Source of the DNA: Planctomycetaceae bacterium
Lineage (GTDB): Bacteria > Planctomycetota > Planctomycetia > Pirellulales > Thermoguttaceae
Assembly: GCA_031261125.1 (NCBI GenBank)
Contig: JAISJZ010000424.1
Coordinates: 1 to 21,012 of the forward strand
DNA: 21,012 nt
Reading direction: 5' to 3'
The notes beneath the pieces were generated by a model, which saw only the letters and a program-made list of their open reading frames with translations, had not been told where the DNA came from and did no database searches. Of this stretch, positions 13,624 through 21,012 are shown in pieces (the stretch's first letter is position 1; every line of letters begins with the position of its first letter). A program made the position numbers and the translations under genes.

Positions 13624-15267
13624 ATGGCTAAAAAAGCAGAATTCAATCTCGCAACGGTTAAAAAATACATTTTTTGGGCGGTTCTCCCGATTGGGGTCAT
13701 CGCGCCGCTCGTTCTGACTTCAGTGGCAGTCGGAACGGTTAGCAAAGCGTTTAACGACCGAAAAACCGCTTTGGAAAATCAGAAGTCCGAGATTGAAAAA
13801 ATCAGTACCGATTCGGCGCATCCGAACGAAGCAACGATAGCCGACATAAACAACTGCACGGAGGATTTACGCGGCAGGGTTGTGAAGGCGTGGACAACGA
13901 TGGAGAAAGACCAGAAAGAACGGAACACGTGGCCCGGCGAAGAACTCGGTGAGCCGTTTATGGCGGAAATCGAAAGAAAGAAGTTTCACGACCCTATATC
14001 GGTGCCGTCGCGGGAAACGTACCTGAACTTTATCGAAAAATATCTGCCGCAATTAGAAATTTATGTGGAACGCCGCAGAATTCAATACTTTGACGAAGGT
14101 CAATGGCGGGAACTTGACCCTACGGAAAATGTCGGGTCGATGGCGCAGTCCTCCGCAGACAGCGGAATGGGCAGCGGTCCGGGTATGGGCGGCGGTATGA
14201 GCGGCGGGTTCGGCGGTACCGGTTTTTCAGATATGAGTACTACCGGAACGCTTGAGCAGATTTTGCCGAAGGGACCGGACGGCGAAGAAATTTTCCGGTA
14301 TGTAGGCAAAGTAGATTGGCCGTCGCCGGAAACGCGGACGGTTACAACGTCGTGGGAGCGTCTTCCGAGGTCAAATGAGGTCTGGTATGCCCAAGAAGAA
14401 CTTTGGGTCTATTACGCTCTTCTCTTCGTTGTGAAAGAATCCAATCTCAAAGCAACCGGTCCGCATAACGCGGTAATTAAGCGGATTGCGAATCTTCTTA
14501 TCGGACAGCAGGCATCGGCGGCGTTAGCAGCGCAATCAGGCAACCGAATCGGTAAAAGTGCGGCGGGAATGGACAGTATGATGTCCGGCGGCAGCGATTC
14601 GATGAGCAGCGGTGCGGGCGGCTCCGATGCCGGTGCCGGCGGTTTGATGGGCGAAAGCGGCGGAATGCAGGTCGCCCGCTCCGAAGAAGATGTCATTAAA
14701 ATCAAGAAAAACCGCCGGTATGTTGACGACAAAGGAGAGCCGCTCGCCGCCGATGCGGAATCGCCGTTCGGACAGTTCAACCGGATGCCGATATGTCTGC
14801 GGCTTATTGTGGACCAGCGGAAAATCCCGGAAATCCTCGTAAATTGCGCGAATTGTCCGATGCCGATTGACGTTCTTTGGGTTCGTTTCAATCCGGCGGC
14901 GCAGAAACCGTTTGAATTGAGTGCTTACGATGCGTCGGTCGGTGCCGGTGCTGACGGCGGCGATATGGGCGGCGGGATGTCCTCCGGCGGAATGGGCGGC
15001 GGCAGTGATATGAGCAGTTCGGGAATGGGCAGCGGGATGTCGTCCTCCGGCGGAATGGGCGGTACCGGTACTACCGGCGGAGAGACCGGCGGCGACCAGA
15101 TTAAATTAGATGATGTCGGCGGTCCCTACGGCAGTTATGCCATTCCGATTGAAATTTACGGATGTATCAATATATTTAATCCGGTTGACACGAAAAGTTT
15201 GAAATCGCCGGCAGAAGAGACAGCACCGCCGGCGGGCGGCAGTCCGGCTGAAACTTCCGCGGAATAA
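13624..15267 (+). CDS. Single-pass membrane protein of the PilM-like operon, possibly PilO-like
   Basis: The protein has 547 aa and starts 21 bp after the PilM-like gene. A short cytoplasmic tail leads to one membrane helix at about 14-36 (YIFWAVLPIGVIAPLVLTSV), followed by a helical, coiled-coil-prone stretch (about 40-65). The rest should be periplasmic. Gly/Met/Ser-rich low-complexity blocks interrupt it at about 179-205, 310-350 and 440-490. Between them a conserved-looking domain contains PICLRLIVDQRKIPEILVNC (about 380-400) and later YAIPIEIYGCINIFNPVD. The order after a PilM-PilN fusion, the topology and the beta-alpha-beta look of that domain suggest a PilO analogue, comparable in position to Amuc_1100 beside the PilM-like Amuc_1101 in Akkermansia. 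That is inference; no Pfam signature is visible to me. No Shine-Dalgarno precedes the ATG. Confidence 0.7.
   Translation: MAKKAEFNLATVKKYIFWAVLPIGVIAPLVLTSVAVGTVSKAFNDRKTALENQKSEIEKISTDSAHPNEATIADINNCTEDLRGRVVKAWTTMEKDQKERNTWPGEELGEPFMAEIERKKFHDPISVPSRETYLNFIEKYLPQLEIYVERRRIQYFDEGQWRELDPTENVGSMAQSSADSGMGSGPGMGGGMSGGFGGTGFSDMSTTGTLEQILPKGPDGEEIFRYVGKVDWPSPETRTVTTSWERLPRSNEVWYAQEELWVYYALLFVVKESNLKATGPHNAVIKRIANLLIGQQASAALAAQSGNRIGKSAAGMDSMMSGGSDSMSSGAGGSDAGAGGLMGESGGMQVARSEEDVIKIKKNRRYVDDKGEPLAADAESPFGQFNRMPICLRLIVDQRKIPEILVNCANCPMPIDVLWVRFNPAAQKPFELSAYDASVGAGADGGDMGGGMSSGGMGGGSDMSSSGMGSGMSSSGGMGGTGTTGGETGGDQIKLDDVGGPYGSYAIPIEIYGCINIFNPVDTKSLKSPAEETAPPAGGSPAETSAE
14158..14214 (+). repeat. Gly/Met-coding repeat, copy B
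   Basis: This stretch holds the second copies of the 20-mer (14158-14177) and 18-mer (14197-14214) from the preceding gene. The stretch between them differs slightly in length and sequence, as expected after duplication or gene conversion followed by drift. Confidence 0.75.
14972..15062 (+). repeat. Internal tandem duplication in a Gly/Met-rich block
   Basis: A unit of about 28 nt starting GCGGGATGTC and ending GGCGGAATGGGCGG occurs at 14972-14999 and again, with three extra bases (TCG), at 15032-15062. The copies are in frame and encode SGMSSSGGMGG-type peptide. Confidence 0.65.
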
Positions 15268-15302
15268 GCCCCCACGGTTAACGCACCCGCACCGGCAGCA
15301 GC

Positions 15303-15323
15303 GAATCCTTAATCCTGAATCCT
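15303..15323 (+). repeat. GAATCCT heptamer array touching a start codon
   Basis: GAATCCT (15303-15309), TAATCCT (15310-15316) and GAATCCT (15317-15323) are three contiguous 7-nt units ending 3 bp before the ATG at 15327, where a ribosome binding site would be expected. Confidence 0.6.
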
Positions 15324-15326
15324 ACA

Positions 15327-17318
15327 ATGGCAGCAAAAACAAGTAAAAAGAAGAAGAGGAATTCTCCGAATTTTCTCGTCCTGCATATCGAGAAAATCAT
15401 TTTTGCGCTGGTCATTCCGGCAGCGGTTTATATCGCCTATCAGGGGACGCAGTACAAAGGGCTAACTTGGCAGCCGGATGTGCTGGTGCAGGCATCAACG
15501 AAAGCGGATACCTTCGTGAAAAGCAATAACCGCAAAGCCGCCGACGAGGGCGTGGAAACTTTCTCCTACGACACTTACGCAACTTGGATTAAGACGAAAA
15601 TCAAGCCGGAATTGTATCAAACAGATACGACGTGGCTGCCGTCGCTGTTCCCGGAAAAGAACAAACGGGGAAAAGTGGAGGTGTTTCCGGTTCACGATTT
15701 GAAAGCGTCGTCCGGTCTTGGTGCGGTAACTATCAATCCGGCTTCGCCGCTTGGACAGGAACGCCTCGCAGAACAGAACAAAGCCGCCGGAGGTACCGGT
15801 GGTAGTGCCGTCCCAAATACCGGCACGATGGGAATGGGGAGCAGCGGAATGACCGGCGGAGTGCAGATCGGCGAACGCTGGGCAATCGTTACCGGATTGA
15901 TTCCGATTAAACAGCAACTGGACGAATATGTTTCGGCATTTTCGACAAGCACCTTGTCCGACCCGGTGCGCGATTTTCCGTCATATTACCTGTACGATGT
16001 GGAACGTGCTGAAATCGAACCGGGAAAAGCCGACCCCAACTGGGAGAAACTCGAATTCATAACGGTCTGGAAGGAAAAGACAACGTTATGGGCGGCAGCG
16101 GCGGGATTCGACCCCGTTGACCCGACGTATCTTGCACCGGTTCATCTGTTTCCGATGGCGTATCCCCTTCCGCCGGTCGCGAAAAAATATAACGAAGATG
16201 TCGTCCATCCGCCGGTGGTTCCAATGATGACAGAATCCCAAGTCCGGGATTTGAAAGATGCCGAAAAGGTTCAGAAAAAAATGTTTGACGAAATGCTGAA
16301 ACTGAATCAGGCAGACCTGTTGGAAAACGGACCGGCATTTTCCAGTGCCGGCGGCGGTGCGGGAATAGGAATGGGAACAGACGGCGGAATGAGCGGCGGC
16401 GGTATGGGAATGGGAACCGGTATGGGAATGGGCAGCGGTCCCGATATGGGAGGAACCGGCACTAGTGGTCGCACGACCCGCCGGCAGCGTGAAGCCGCAA
16501 AGAAACTGGAAGAAGAATTGAAGCCGGTTGTTGTAACGGATTTCCTGTTCCGTTTCCTCGATTTCAAAGTCAAAGCGGGAAAATCCTACAAATACAGGGT
16601 TCGGCTTTATTTGGCAAATCCGAACTACGAATTGCAGGCAAACTTTTTGGAACAGGATGCCTTGGCAAAAGAGAAGTGGCTGATAACGGAATGGAGTGAA
16701 ACGTCGAATATGGTAACGATTCCGTTGGAATCACGAATTCTTACATCAGACATAACAGCGGCGAACGCGAGAACACCGTGGGACGAGCCGTATGCCAAAA
16801 TTACAATGGTTTATTTCGATATGAACGACGGTTCGGAATGGTATGCCGAAAAAGACCGCGTGTCCCGCGGAACAACCTGCAACTTCAAAAAATTAGAAGT
16901 AACGAATCCGGCATTGGAACAGAGGGTAAATACGGGCGGCACAATGGACAGCGATATGGGAGTAAGTTCGCCGCCGCGGACTTCTTCGCCCCGCAACAGA
17001 CCGTCGGCGCGGGGAACAACCGCAGCGGCACCGAAGAAAGACAAAGAAGACAAGCAGACGATTGAAGAAGCAAAGTCCAATGTCTGTGTTCTTGATATGC
17101 TCGGCGGACAACCGTTGTATAAGACAAACTTTAAGGACTCCAACAAGATTTTGGACTTAAAATCGCCGTCGAAGATGCTCGTTCTGGAACCGAGCGGCAA
17201 TATCGTGATTCACGCCTTGACCGTTGATTTAGCCGAAATTGAGCAAATGAAATACCCGAAGGGACAAATAGGAATGGACGCAATGGGCGGTTCCGGTATG
17301 ATGATGGGAAGTCCGTAA
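15327..17318 (+). CDS. Single-pass membrane protein of the PilM-like operon
   Basis: The protein has 663 aa and starts 59 bp after the previous gene; the gap contains a heptamer array. A very basic N-terminus (TSKKKKRNSPN) precedes one membrane helix at about 17-40 (HIEKIIFALVIPAAVYIAYQ), so most of the protein is periplasmic. Gly/Met-rich blocks lie at about 154-180 and 338-385. The second precedes a basic patch (RTTRRQREAAKK) and a beta-rich domain (FLFRFLDFKVKAGKSYKYRV, then a WYAEKDRVSRGTTCNF segment). The C-terminal domain (VCVLDMLGGQPLYKT, LEPSGNIVIHALTVDLAEI) ends in a Met/Gly tail, MGGSGMMMGSP. I do not recognise the family. Its place in the operon and its topology suggest an inner-membrane platform or PilP-like component of the same machine. 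Confidence 0.7.
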   Translation: MAAKTSKKKKRNSPNFLVLHIEKIIFALVIPAAVYIAYQGTQYKGLTWQPDVLVQASTKADTFVKSNNRKAADEGVETFSYDTYATWIKTKIKPELYQTDTTWLPSLFPEKNKRGKVEVFPVHDLKASSGLGAVTINPASPLGQERLAEQNKAAGGTGGSAVPNTGTMGMGSSGMTGGVQIGERWAIVTGLIPIKQQLDEYVSAFSTSTLSDPVRDFPSYYLYDVERAEIEPGKADPNWEKLEFITVWKEKTTLWAAAAGFDPVDPTYLAPVHLFPMAYPLPPVAKKYNEDVVHPPVVPMMTESQVRDLKDAEKVQKKMFDEMLKLNQADLLENGPAFSSAGGGAGIGMGTDGGMSGGGMGMGTGMGMGSGPDMGGTGTSGRTTRRQREAAKKLEEELKPVVVTDFLFRFLDFKVKAGKSYKYRVRLYLANPNYELQANFLEQDALAKEKWLITEWSETSNMVTIPLESRILTSDITAANARTPWDEPYAKITMVYFDMNDGSEWYAEKDRVSRGTTCNFKKLEVTNPALEQRVNTGGTMDSDMGVSSPPRTSSPRNRPSARGTTAAAPKKDKEDKQTIEEAKSNVCVLDMLGGQPLYKTNFKDSNKILDLKSPSKMLVLEPSGNIVIHALTVDLAEIEQMKYPKGQIGMDAMGGSGMMMGSP

Positions 17319-17327
17319 TCATCCTTT

Positions 17328-17347
17328 GGAGAGTTTCTAAAAACTCC
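17328..17347 (+). other. Hairpin in the leader of the GGDEF gene, related to the one at 9890-9908
   Basis: GAGTTT (17331-17336) pairs with AAACTC (17341-17346) around CTAA. The core TTCTAAAAAC (17335-17344) is identical to the core of the hairpin at 9890-9908, and both are followed by a GGA-containing sequence and a CATTA within about 85 nt. There is no U-run, so this is not a standard terminator. Confidence 0.45.
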
Positions 17348-17369
17348 CTTAGGAGTACCTTTCATTATT

Positions 17370-19019
17370 TTGAAGACAGAAGACAGCGTTTTCCTTTCTG
17401 CTAACGTTCTGGTTGTCGATGACGACCCCGCTATTCTGCGCTTGCTGTCGCACCTGTTAGAACAAGGCGGACACAAGGTAAGGATGGCAACGGACGGCAA
17501 TCAGTGTTTACAGATGGTATTGCAGGAATGTCCTGACGTTCTTATCACCGATTGGATAATGCCGGGATTGGACGGTCTGGAAGTGTGCCGCCGCGTCCGC
17601 CAACTGTACAACCGGAAGGTCTTATCGCACTACACTTACATTCTGCTGCTCACTGCCCAAACGGGACGGAACTTTTTCATCGAGGGCTTGGAGGCAGGAG
17701 CGGACGATTTCGTCGAAAAATCAACGCAATCCTTATTCGATTTGCGGATTGAAATCAAAGCCCGGCTCAAAGCCGCGCTGCGTATTCGTAAATTGGAAAC
17801 CGATTTGGAGTTCGCCGCAAAATATGACTTGCTGACATCGCTGCTGAATCGGTTATCGTTTTTTGAATCCGCCCACGTCCTTTGGGAACGTTCCATTAAG
17901 AACAAGTTTCCGCTGGCATCGGTGATGTTCGACTGTGATTTTTTCAAACGGGTCAACGACATCCACGGACACGCCGCCGGTGATGCGGTGCTGAAAGAAA
18001 TGGCGGTTGTCCTGAAAGGATTTTCCCGGCAATCAGATTTAATCTGCCGGTACGGCGGTGAAGAGTTCTGCGTTCTCCTGCCGGGCTGCGATGAGAAAAC
18101 GGCGTGGAACTGGGCGGAACGAATTCGGCAGCAGTTTGAAACGCATCCGATTAAACACGATAATTTGGAAATTGGTATCACGGCTAGTTTTGGAATTGCA
18201 GAACGGCTGGACGATACGTTGGAACTTGACCAACTGATTGAACGTTCCGACCAAGCCCTGTTGTTTGCCAAAGAATCGGGACGGAACCGGTGCGTGTGTT
18301 TTTCAGAACTTCTTGAAGTCGAATCAGGAGTGAAAGTATCCGGTACCCGACAGTTATTTGACGGCGTTACCGCCGCCGAGGTGCTGACTCCGTTCACTTT
18401 AACGGTAAATCCGCAGGAAACCGTTGCCTCTGTAATGGACTTTTTCTTGGAAACACGGATTGAACAACTGCCCGTTGTTGACAGTAACGGCGATTTAATC
18501 GGTACCGTTTCCGAACGGTTGTTTGTCCCGCTCATCGGCAATCTTGCCGAATGGAAGGACCCCATTGCGAATTTGGTTTCCAAGACGGTGATTAGTTATC
18601 CGGTTGAAACGCCGCTGCGGACGATTTATGATTTCTTCTGCCGGGTGTCAATTCGGCAAATTCTAATAATGGACGATAAGAAGCCGGTCGGGTTCATTAA
18701 CCGGACGCAGATGCTCCGCTGGCTGCGCAACCGCTGGGCGGTGTCTTGCGGTACTTCCGAATTTTCCGATATTATTCCGGCTTCGGCGACACGGGAATTA
18801 CCGTTTAAGAATTTGCACGAGTCCGTTAACTCGCTGATTGCGGCATTGACCGATTTAGACGGAATGGTTGACGGCGATAGATTGCCGAATGGTGTTGACC
18901 GGATGCGGTTAGTGTCGGAAATTTCTCAATCGCAAGACGTAATGGACCAAGTGTTGAAGTACAGCACTGCCGGTGAAGACAACACAACCGGCAATTTAGC
19001 ACAGTTCAGTTTCGTGTAA
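17370..19019 (+). CDS. Response regulator-GGDEF diguanylate cyclase with tandem CBS domains
   Basis: The protein has 549 aa. A receiver domain covers about 11-135: acidic pocket DDD at 17-19, phospho-acceptor Asp61 in TDWIMPGLDG, Thr95 and Lys117. The GGDEF domain covers about 150-312, with the metal-binding FDCDFFKRVND block at 187-197, an active-site GGEEF at 229-233 and an intact inhibitory I-site RQSD at 220-223, exactly five residues before it. All residues needed to make c-di-GMP from GTP, with product inhibition, are present. Two CBS domains at about 335-455 (IEQLPVVDSNGDLIGTVSER; IRQILIMDDKKPVGFINR) suggest additional control by adenine nucleotides or another ligand. The only start in frame is TTG at 17370, with AGGAG at 17351-17355. 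It follows the membrane-protein gene by 51 bp, probably in the same operon. No cognate histidine kinase is present in the window. Confidence 0.88.
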   Translation: MKTEDSVFLSANVLVVDDDPAILRLLSHLLEQGGHKVRMATDGNQCLQMVLQECPDVLITDWIMPGLDGLEVCRRVRQLYNRKVLSHYTYILLLTAQTGRNFFIEGLEAGADDFVEKSTQSLFDLRIEIKARLKAALRIRKLETDLEFAAKYDLLTSLLNRLSFFESAHVLWERSIKNKFPLASVMFDCDFFKRVNDIHGHAAGDAVLKEMAVVLKGFSRQSDLICRYGGEEFCVLLPGCDEKTAWNWAERIRQQFETHPIKHDNLEIGITASFGIAERLDDTLELDQLIERSDQALLFAKESGRNRCVCFSELLEVESGVKVSGTRQLFDGVTAAEVLTPFTLTVNPQETVASVMDFFLETRIEQLPVVDSNGDLIGTVSERLFVPLIGNLAEWKDPIANLVSKTVISYPVETPLRTIYDFFCRVSIRQILIMDDKKPVGFINRTQMLRWLRNRWAVSCGTSEFSDIIPASATRELPFKNLHESVNSLIAALTDLDGMVDGDRLPNGVDRMRLVSEISQSQDVMDQVLKYSTAGEDNTTGNLAQFSFV

Positions 19020-19057
19020 TTTTTTACTTCTTCCATCTCGCTTTCCTTTGCTTTCCT

Positions 19058-20770
19058 GTGAATAAATCTTTTTTTGTTTTCTGTTGTCTGATTCTTTCAT
19101 TGCAACTCTATGCTGCGGAACCGAATGAGATGCCGCTGCGTGCCGTATATTTTGTGCCGTCCGATGCCGAACCGCTGCCGGACCGCCAAGAACGGCTCGG
19201 TCGGGTAATGAAGTACGTTCAGGACTTCTACCGCAAAGGAATGTTCCAAAACAGATTCGGAAACAAAACCTTTGCGCTGGAATGGGACAAGCCCGCTCGA
19301 CTGAAACTCTATACCGTCAACGGTAAAAAACGGCAAACGGAATACGGACGCAGCGATGCGTGGGTTGTCCGCGATGAAGTCCGGGATGCGTTAAAATCAA
19401 AATACGGTATCGACATCAATGACGAAGTTGTCGTCATCTTTCAGGTTCTCCTGAAATGGGAAAACGGCAAGGCAGTCGAGTTGGGTCCTTATGTCGGCAG
19501 CGGTTCGCCGTACAGCGGAACCGCGTGGGTGTATGACGATAAACGGTTGGATGCAGCACTTTTGTCCAGTACCGAACCGGGCGGTTATTACGGAAGACCG
19601 TGTTCGATTGGACAGTTTAACACGCATTACATCGGCGGCATTGCTCACGAATTGGGACACGCCTTCAGTTTGCCGCACGAATGTGAAAACGATGAAGAGC
19701 GGAAAACAAAGGGATATTCCCTGATGGGCGGCGGCAACCATACGTTCGGGCAGGAACTGCGTCATCAGGGACTCGGAACGTTTTTGTCGCCGGCATCGGC
19801 ACTGCGTCTGTCGAAAGTGAGGGCGTTTTCCGGCGATTTACCCGGTATGCGGGAAAGAGCGTATTGGACGTTCAAAGACCTTAAAGCGGTTCAAAAAGAT
19901 AAGACAAAAAATTCGTTTGTCCTTTCCGGCAGAGTTGAAGCGTCGCCGAAACTTGCCGGAATTATTGCCTACAACGATAACGGAACTATCGGGGCGGATT
20001 ACGATGCAAAAACGTTTGTCGGTGAGGTATCGGCAAACGGAACATTTCAAGTTGACGTAAAGGAGTTGGAAAACGTTCCGTATCAACTGCGGCTGTGCGG
20101 TGTTCACGAAAACGGAGCGGTAAGTGTTTTGAGTGCGGATTACGCCGTGAAAGACGGCATTGCTGATTTGTCGGCAGTGAATTCCGCAGTGCCGCTGGAC
20201 ATACTGCGGAAACTGTTCCGCGTCGGCAATACCGGGGAAATTGAAAACATCGCAAGAAAGTACGCGGACGACGAGGAATTGCAAGCGAAATGCCGATTTC
20301 TGATTCGCTTGTTGAACGTCCCGAAAACATTTGACGCTGCTTTACTGCCGGAAGATGTCCGCAGAGCGGACTTATCGTTTGCCGATTTCACGAAAGCGGA
20401 AACCGGCTGGGGCAACTTCCGCCGGGCGCACGTTCCCGAAGATGTTTTTATCCAAATCGGCAAAACGTTTTTCGATTCAGGACTGTATGCTCACGCCCCG
20501 TCGGTTTATAAAATCGAATTGCGGGGCAAATGGACGAAGTTTGATTTTGTTTACGGTTTGCAGAACGGATACGACGGTCCCGTCCGGTTCGCTCTCAAAG
20601 GGGACGGCAAAGAATGGTTCCGCTCTGATGTTGTGAAAGACCATAACGTTCACCGTCAGAGTGTTAATATCAAAGACGTTCAAACGCTGGAACTGCTCAC
20701 AGAATCCGCGGCGGAAAACGGCAACAGCGGTGCGTGGGCGGTTTGGGCGGAACCGGTACTTTCCCGCTAA
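19058..20770 (+). CDS. Secreted zinc metallopeptidase (metzincin-like) with C-terminal NPCBM domain
   Basis: The protein has 570 aa from a GTG start, chosen because it begins a good signal peptide (MNKSFFVFCCLILSLQLYAA, cleavage near residue 20). The zinc site is HELGHAFSLPH at 197-207, an HExxHxxSxxH with Ser204 where metzincins usually have Gly. SLMGGGNH at 221-228 supplies the Met-turn (Met223). A beta-rich region covers about 280-370. The C-terminal ~105 residues are an NPCBM-type carbohydrate-binding module: FFDSGLYAHAPSVYKIEL, then FDFVYGLQNGYDGPVRFALKGDG, ending WAVWAEPVLSR. Together they suggest an exported protease acting on glycosylated or polysaccharide-linked substrates. It lies 38 bp after the diguanylate cyclase gene and may be co-transcribed. 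Confidence 0.85.
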   Translation: MNKSFFVFCCLILSLQLYAAEPNEMPLRAVYFVPSDAEPLPDRQERLGRVMKYVQDFYRKGMFQNRFGNKTFALEWDKPARLKLYTVNGKKRQTEYGRSDAWVVRDEVRDALKSKYGIDINDEVVVIFQVLLKWENGKAVELGPYVGSGSPYSGTAWVYDDKRLDAALLSSTEPGGYYGRPCSIGQFNTHYIGGIAHELGHAFSLPHECENDEERKTKGYSLMGGGNHTFGQELRHQGLGTFLSPASALRLSKVRAFSGDLPGMRERAYWTFKDLKAVQKDKTKNSFVLSGRVEASPKLAGIIAYNDNGTIGADYDAKTFVGEVSANGTFQVDVKELENVPYQLRLCGVHENGAVSVLSADYAVKDGIADLSAVNSAVPLDILRKLFRVGNTGEIENIARKYADDEELQAKCRFLIRLLNVPKTFDAALLPEDVRRADLSFADFTKAETGWGNFRRAHVPEDVFIQIGKTFFDSGLYAHAPSVYKIELRGKWTKFDFVYGLQNGYDGPVRFALKGDGKEWFRSDVVKDHNVHRQSVNIKDVQTLELLTESAAENGNSGAWAVWAEPVLSR

Positions 20771-20800
20771 CGGTTCACGCCGCGGGGCAACTTCAGGATA

Positions 20801-20877
20801 CTTCCCGGTTTCCGTTATTCCATATATTCCGTAGTTTTTTTTTGCGATGGGTTTGAGAAAAAAAGGAAACCCGGAAG
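20801..20877. other. Long imperfect inverted repeat after the peptidase gene
   Basis: CTTCCCGGTTTCC (20801-20813) pairs with GGAAACCCGGAAG (20865-20877) with one mismatch. Nested inside, a run of nine T (20834-20842) faces A-rich 20858-20864. The arrangement could be a bidirectional terminator-like structure, a small structured RNA or a decayed mobile-element end. It starts 30 bp after the peptidase stop. Confidence 0.4.
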
Positions 20878-20944
20878 AGACGTGCGCAATATCCAGTCCG
20901 ACAGCAAGTTTTTTTCCTAACAAAAGTTTTTTAATTCCGTATAG

Positions 20945-21012
20945 ATGAAAGAGGACATTCATTACCATTACGGAGTTTCCAATGCCCACGACTATTCTTT
21001 CCTGATTTGCCG
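20945..21012 (+). CDS. Possible start of a further gene, cut by window edge
   Basis: From the ATG at 20945 the frame is open to the window end and gives MKEDIHYHYGVSNAHDYSFL and three more residues, which looks protein-like and not like a random shadow. There is no clear ribosome binding site, and only 23 codons are visible. The family is not recognisable. It may be chance. Confidence 0.3.
   Translation, partial: MKEDIHYHYGVSNAHDYSFLIC

Overview
This 21 kb window reads as chromosomal DNA of a planctomycete, probably from the Pirellulales/Thermoguttaceae side of the phylum. The clearest marker is the DUF1559 protein cut by the left edge, with its N-terminal AAREAARRMQCSNNLKQIGLA signature and C-terminal H-x9-DG type ending. 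Supporting signs are a small lipoprotein just downstream of it, GAF-to-HlyD fusion adaptors, an NPCBM-tailed metallopeptidase, weak or absent Shine-Dalgarno sequences and CGG/CCG/ACG-rich codon use. No rRNA, tRNA, CRISPR array, transposase or phage gene was seen. This placement is inference from protein families, not from a marker gene.

Layout. 1-2805 (+): a frameshifted DUF1559 gene, a lipoprotein gene with a heptanucleotide repeat array in its leader, and a secreted serine beta-lactamase-family hydrolase. 3031-6210 (+): two envelope adaptor genes 9 bp apart, a GAF-GAF-TM-HlyD fusion and a periplasmic HlyD/RND-type adaptor. 6218-8178 (-): a MacB/FtsX-type permease without an ATPase, translationally coupled (TAATG) to a small membrane-anchored protein. 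8179-8344: a divergent control region with two facing promoters and an 18-bp palindrome. 8345-9856 (+): an Nramp-like membrane transporter lacking the canonical metal-binding motif. 9857-10029: a spacer rich in inverted repeats. 10030-10654: two small genes running tail to tail.

10915-19019 (+), perhaps to 20770, is the most interesting block: a PilM-PilN fusion, two further proteins with one N-terminal membrane segment each, then a response regulator-GGDEF-CBS-CBS protein. The first three all carry Gly/Met/Ser-rich low-complexity inserts, some sharing 18-20 nt identical DNA between genes. I read them as the inner-membrane platform of a divergent type IV pilus or type II secretion-like machine with a c-di-GMP synthase in the same operon. 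A secreted metzincin-like peptidase with an NPCBM domain follows. The right edge has a possible long hairpin and the first 23 codons of an open frame.

Across the window several putative promoters share one pattern, TTGTAW or TTGATT, 16-17 bp, then TACAAY or TAGAAT. Short heptamer arrays whose units can be written starting with CT, mostly CTG, sit at three gene starts.
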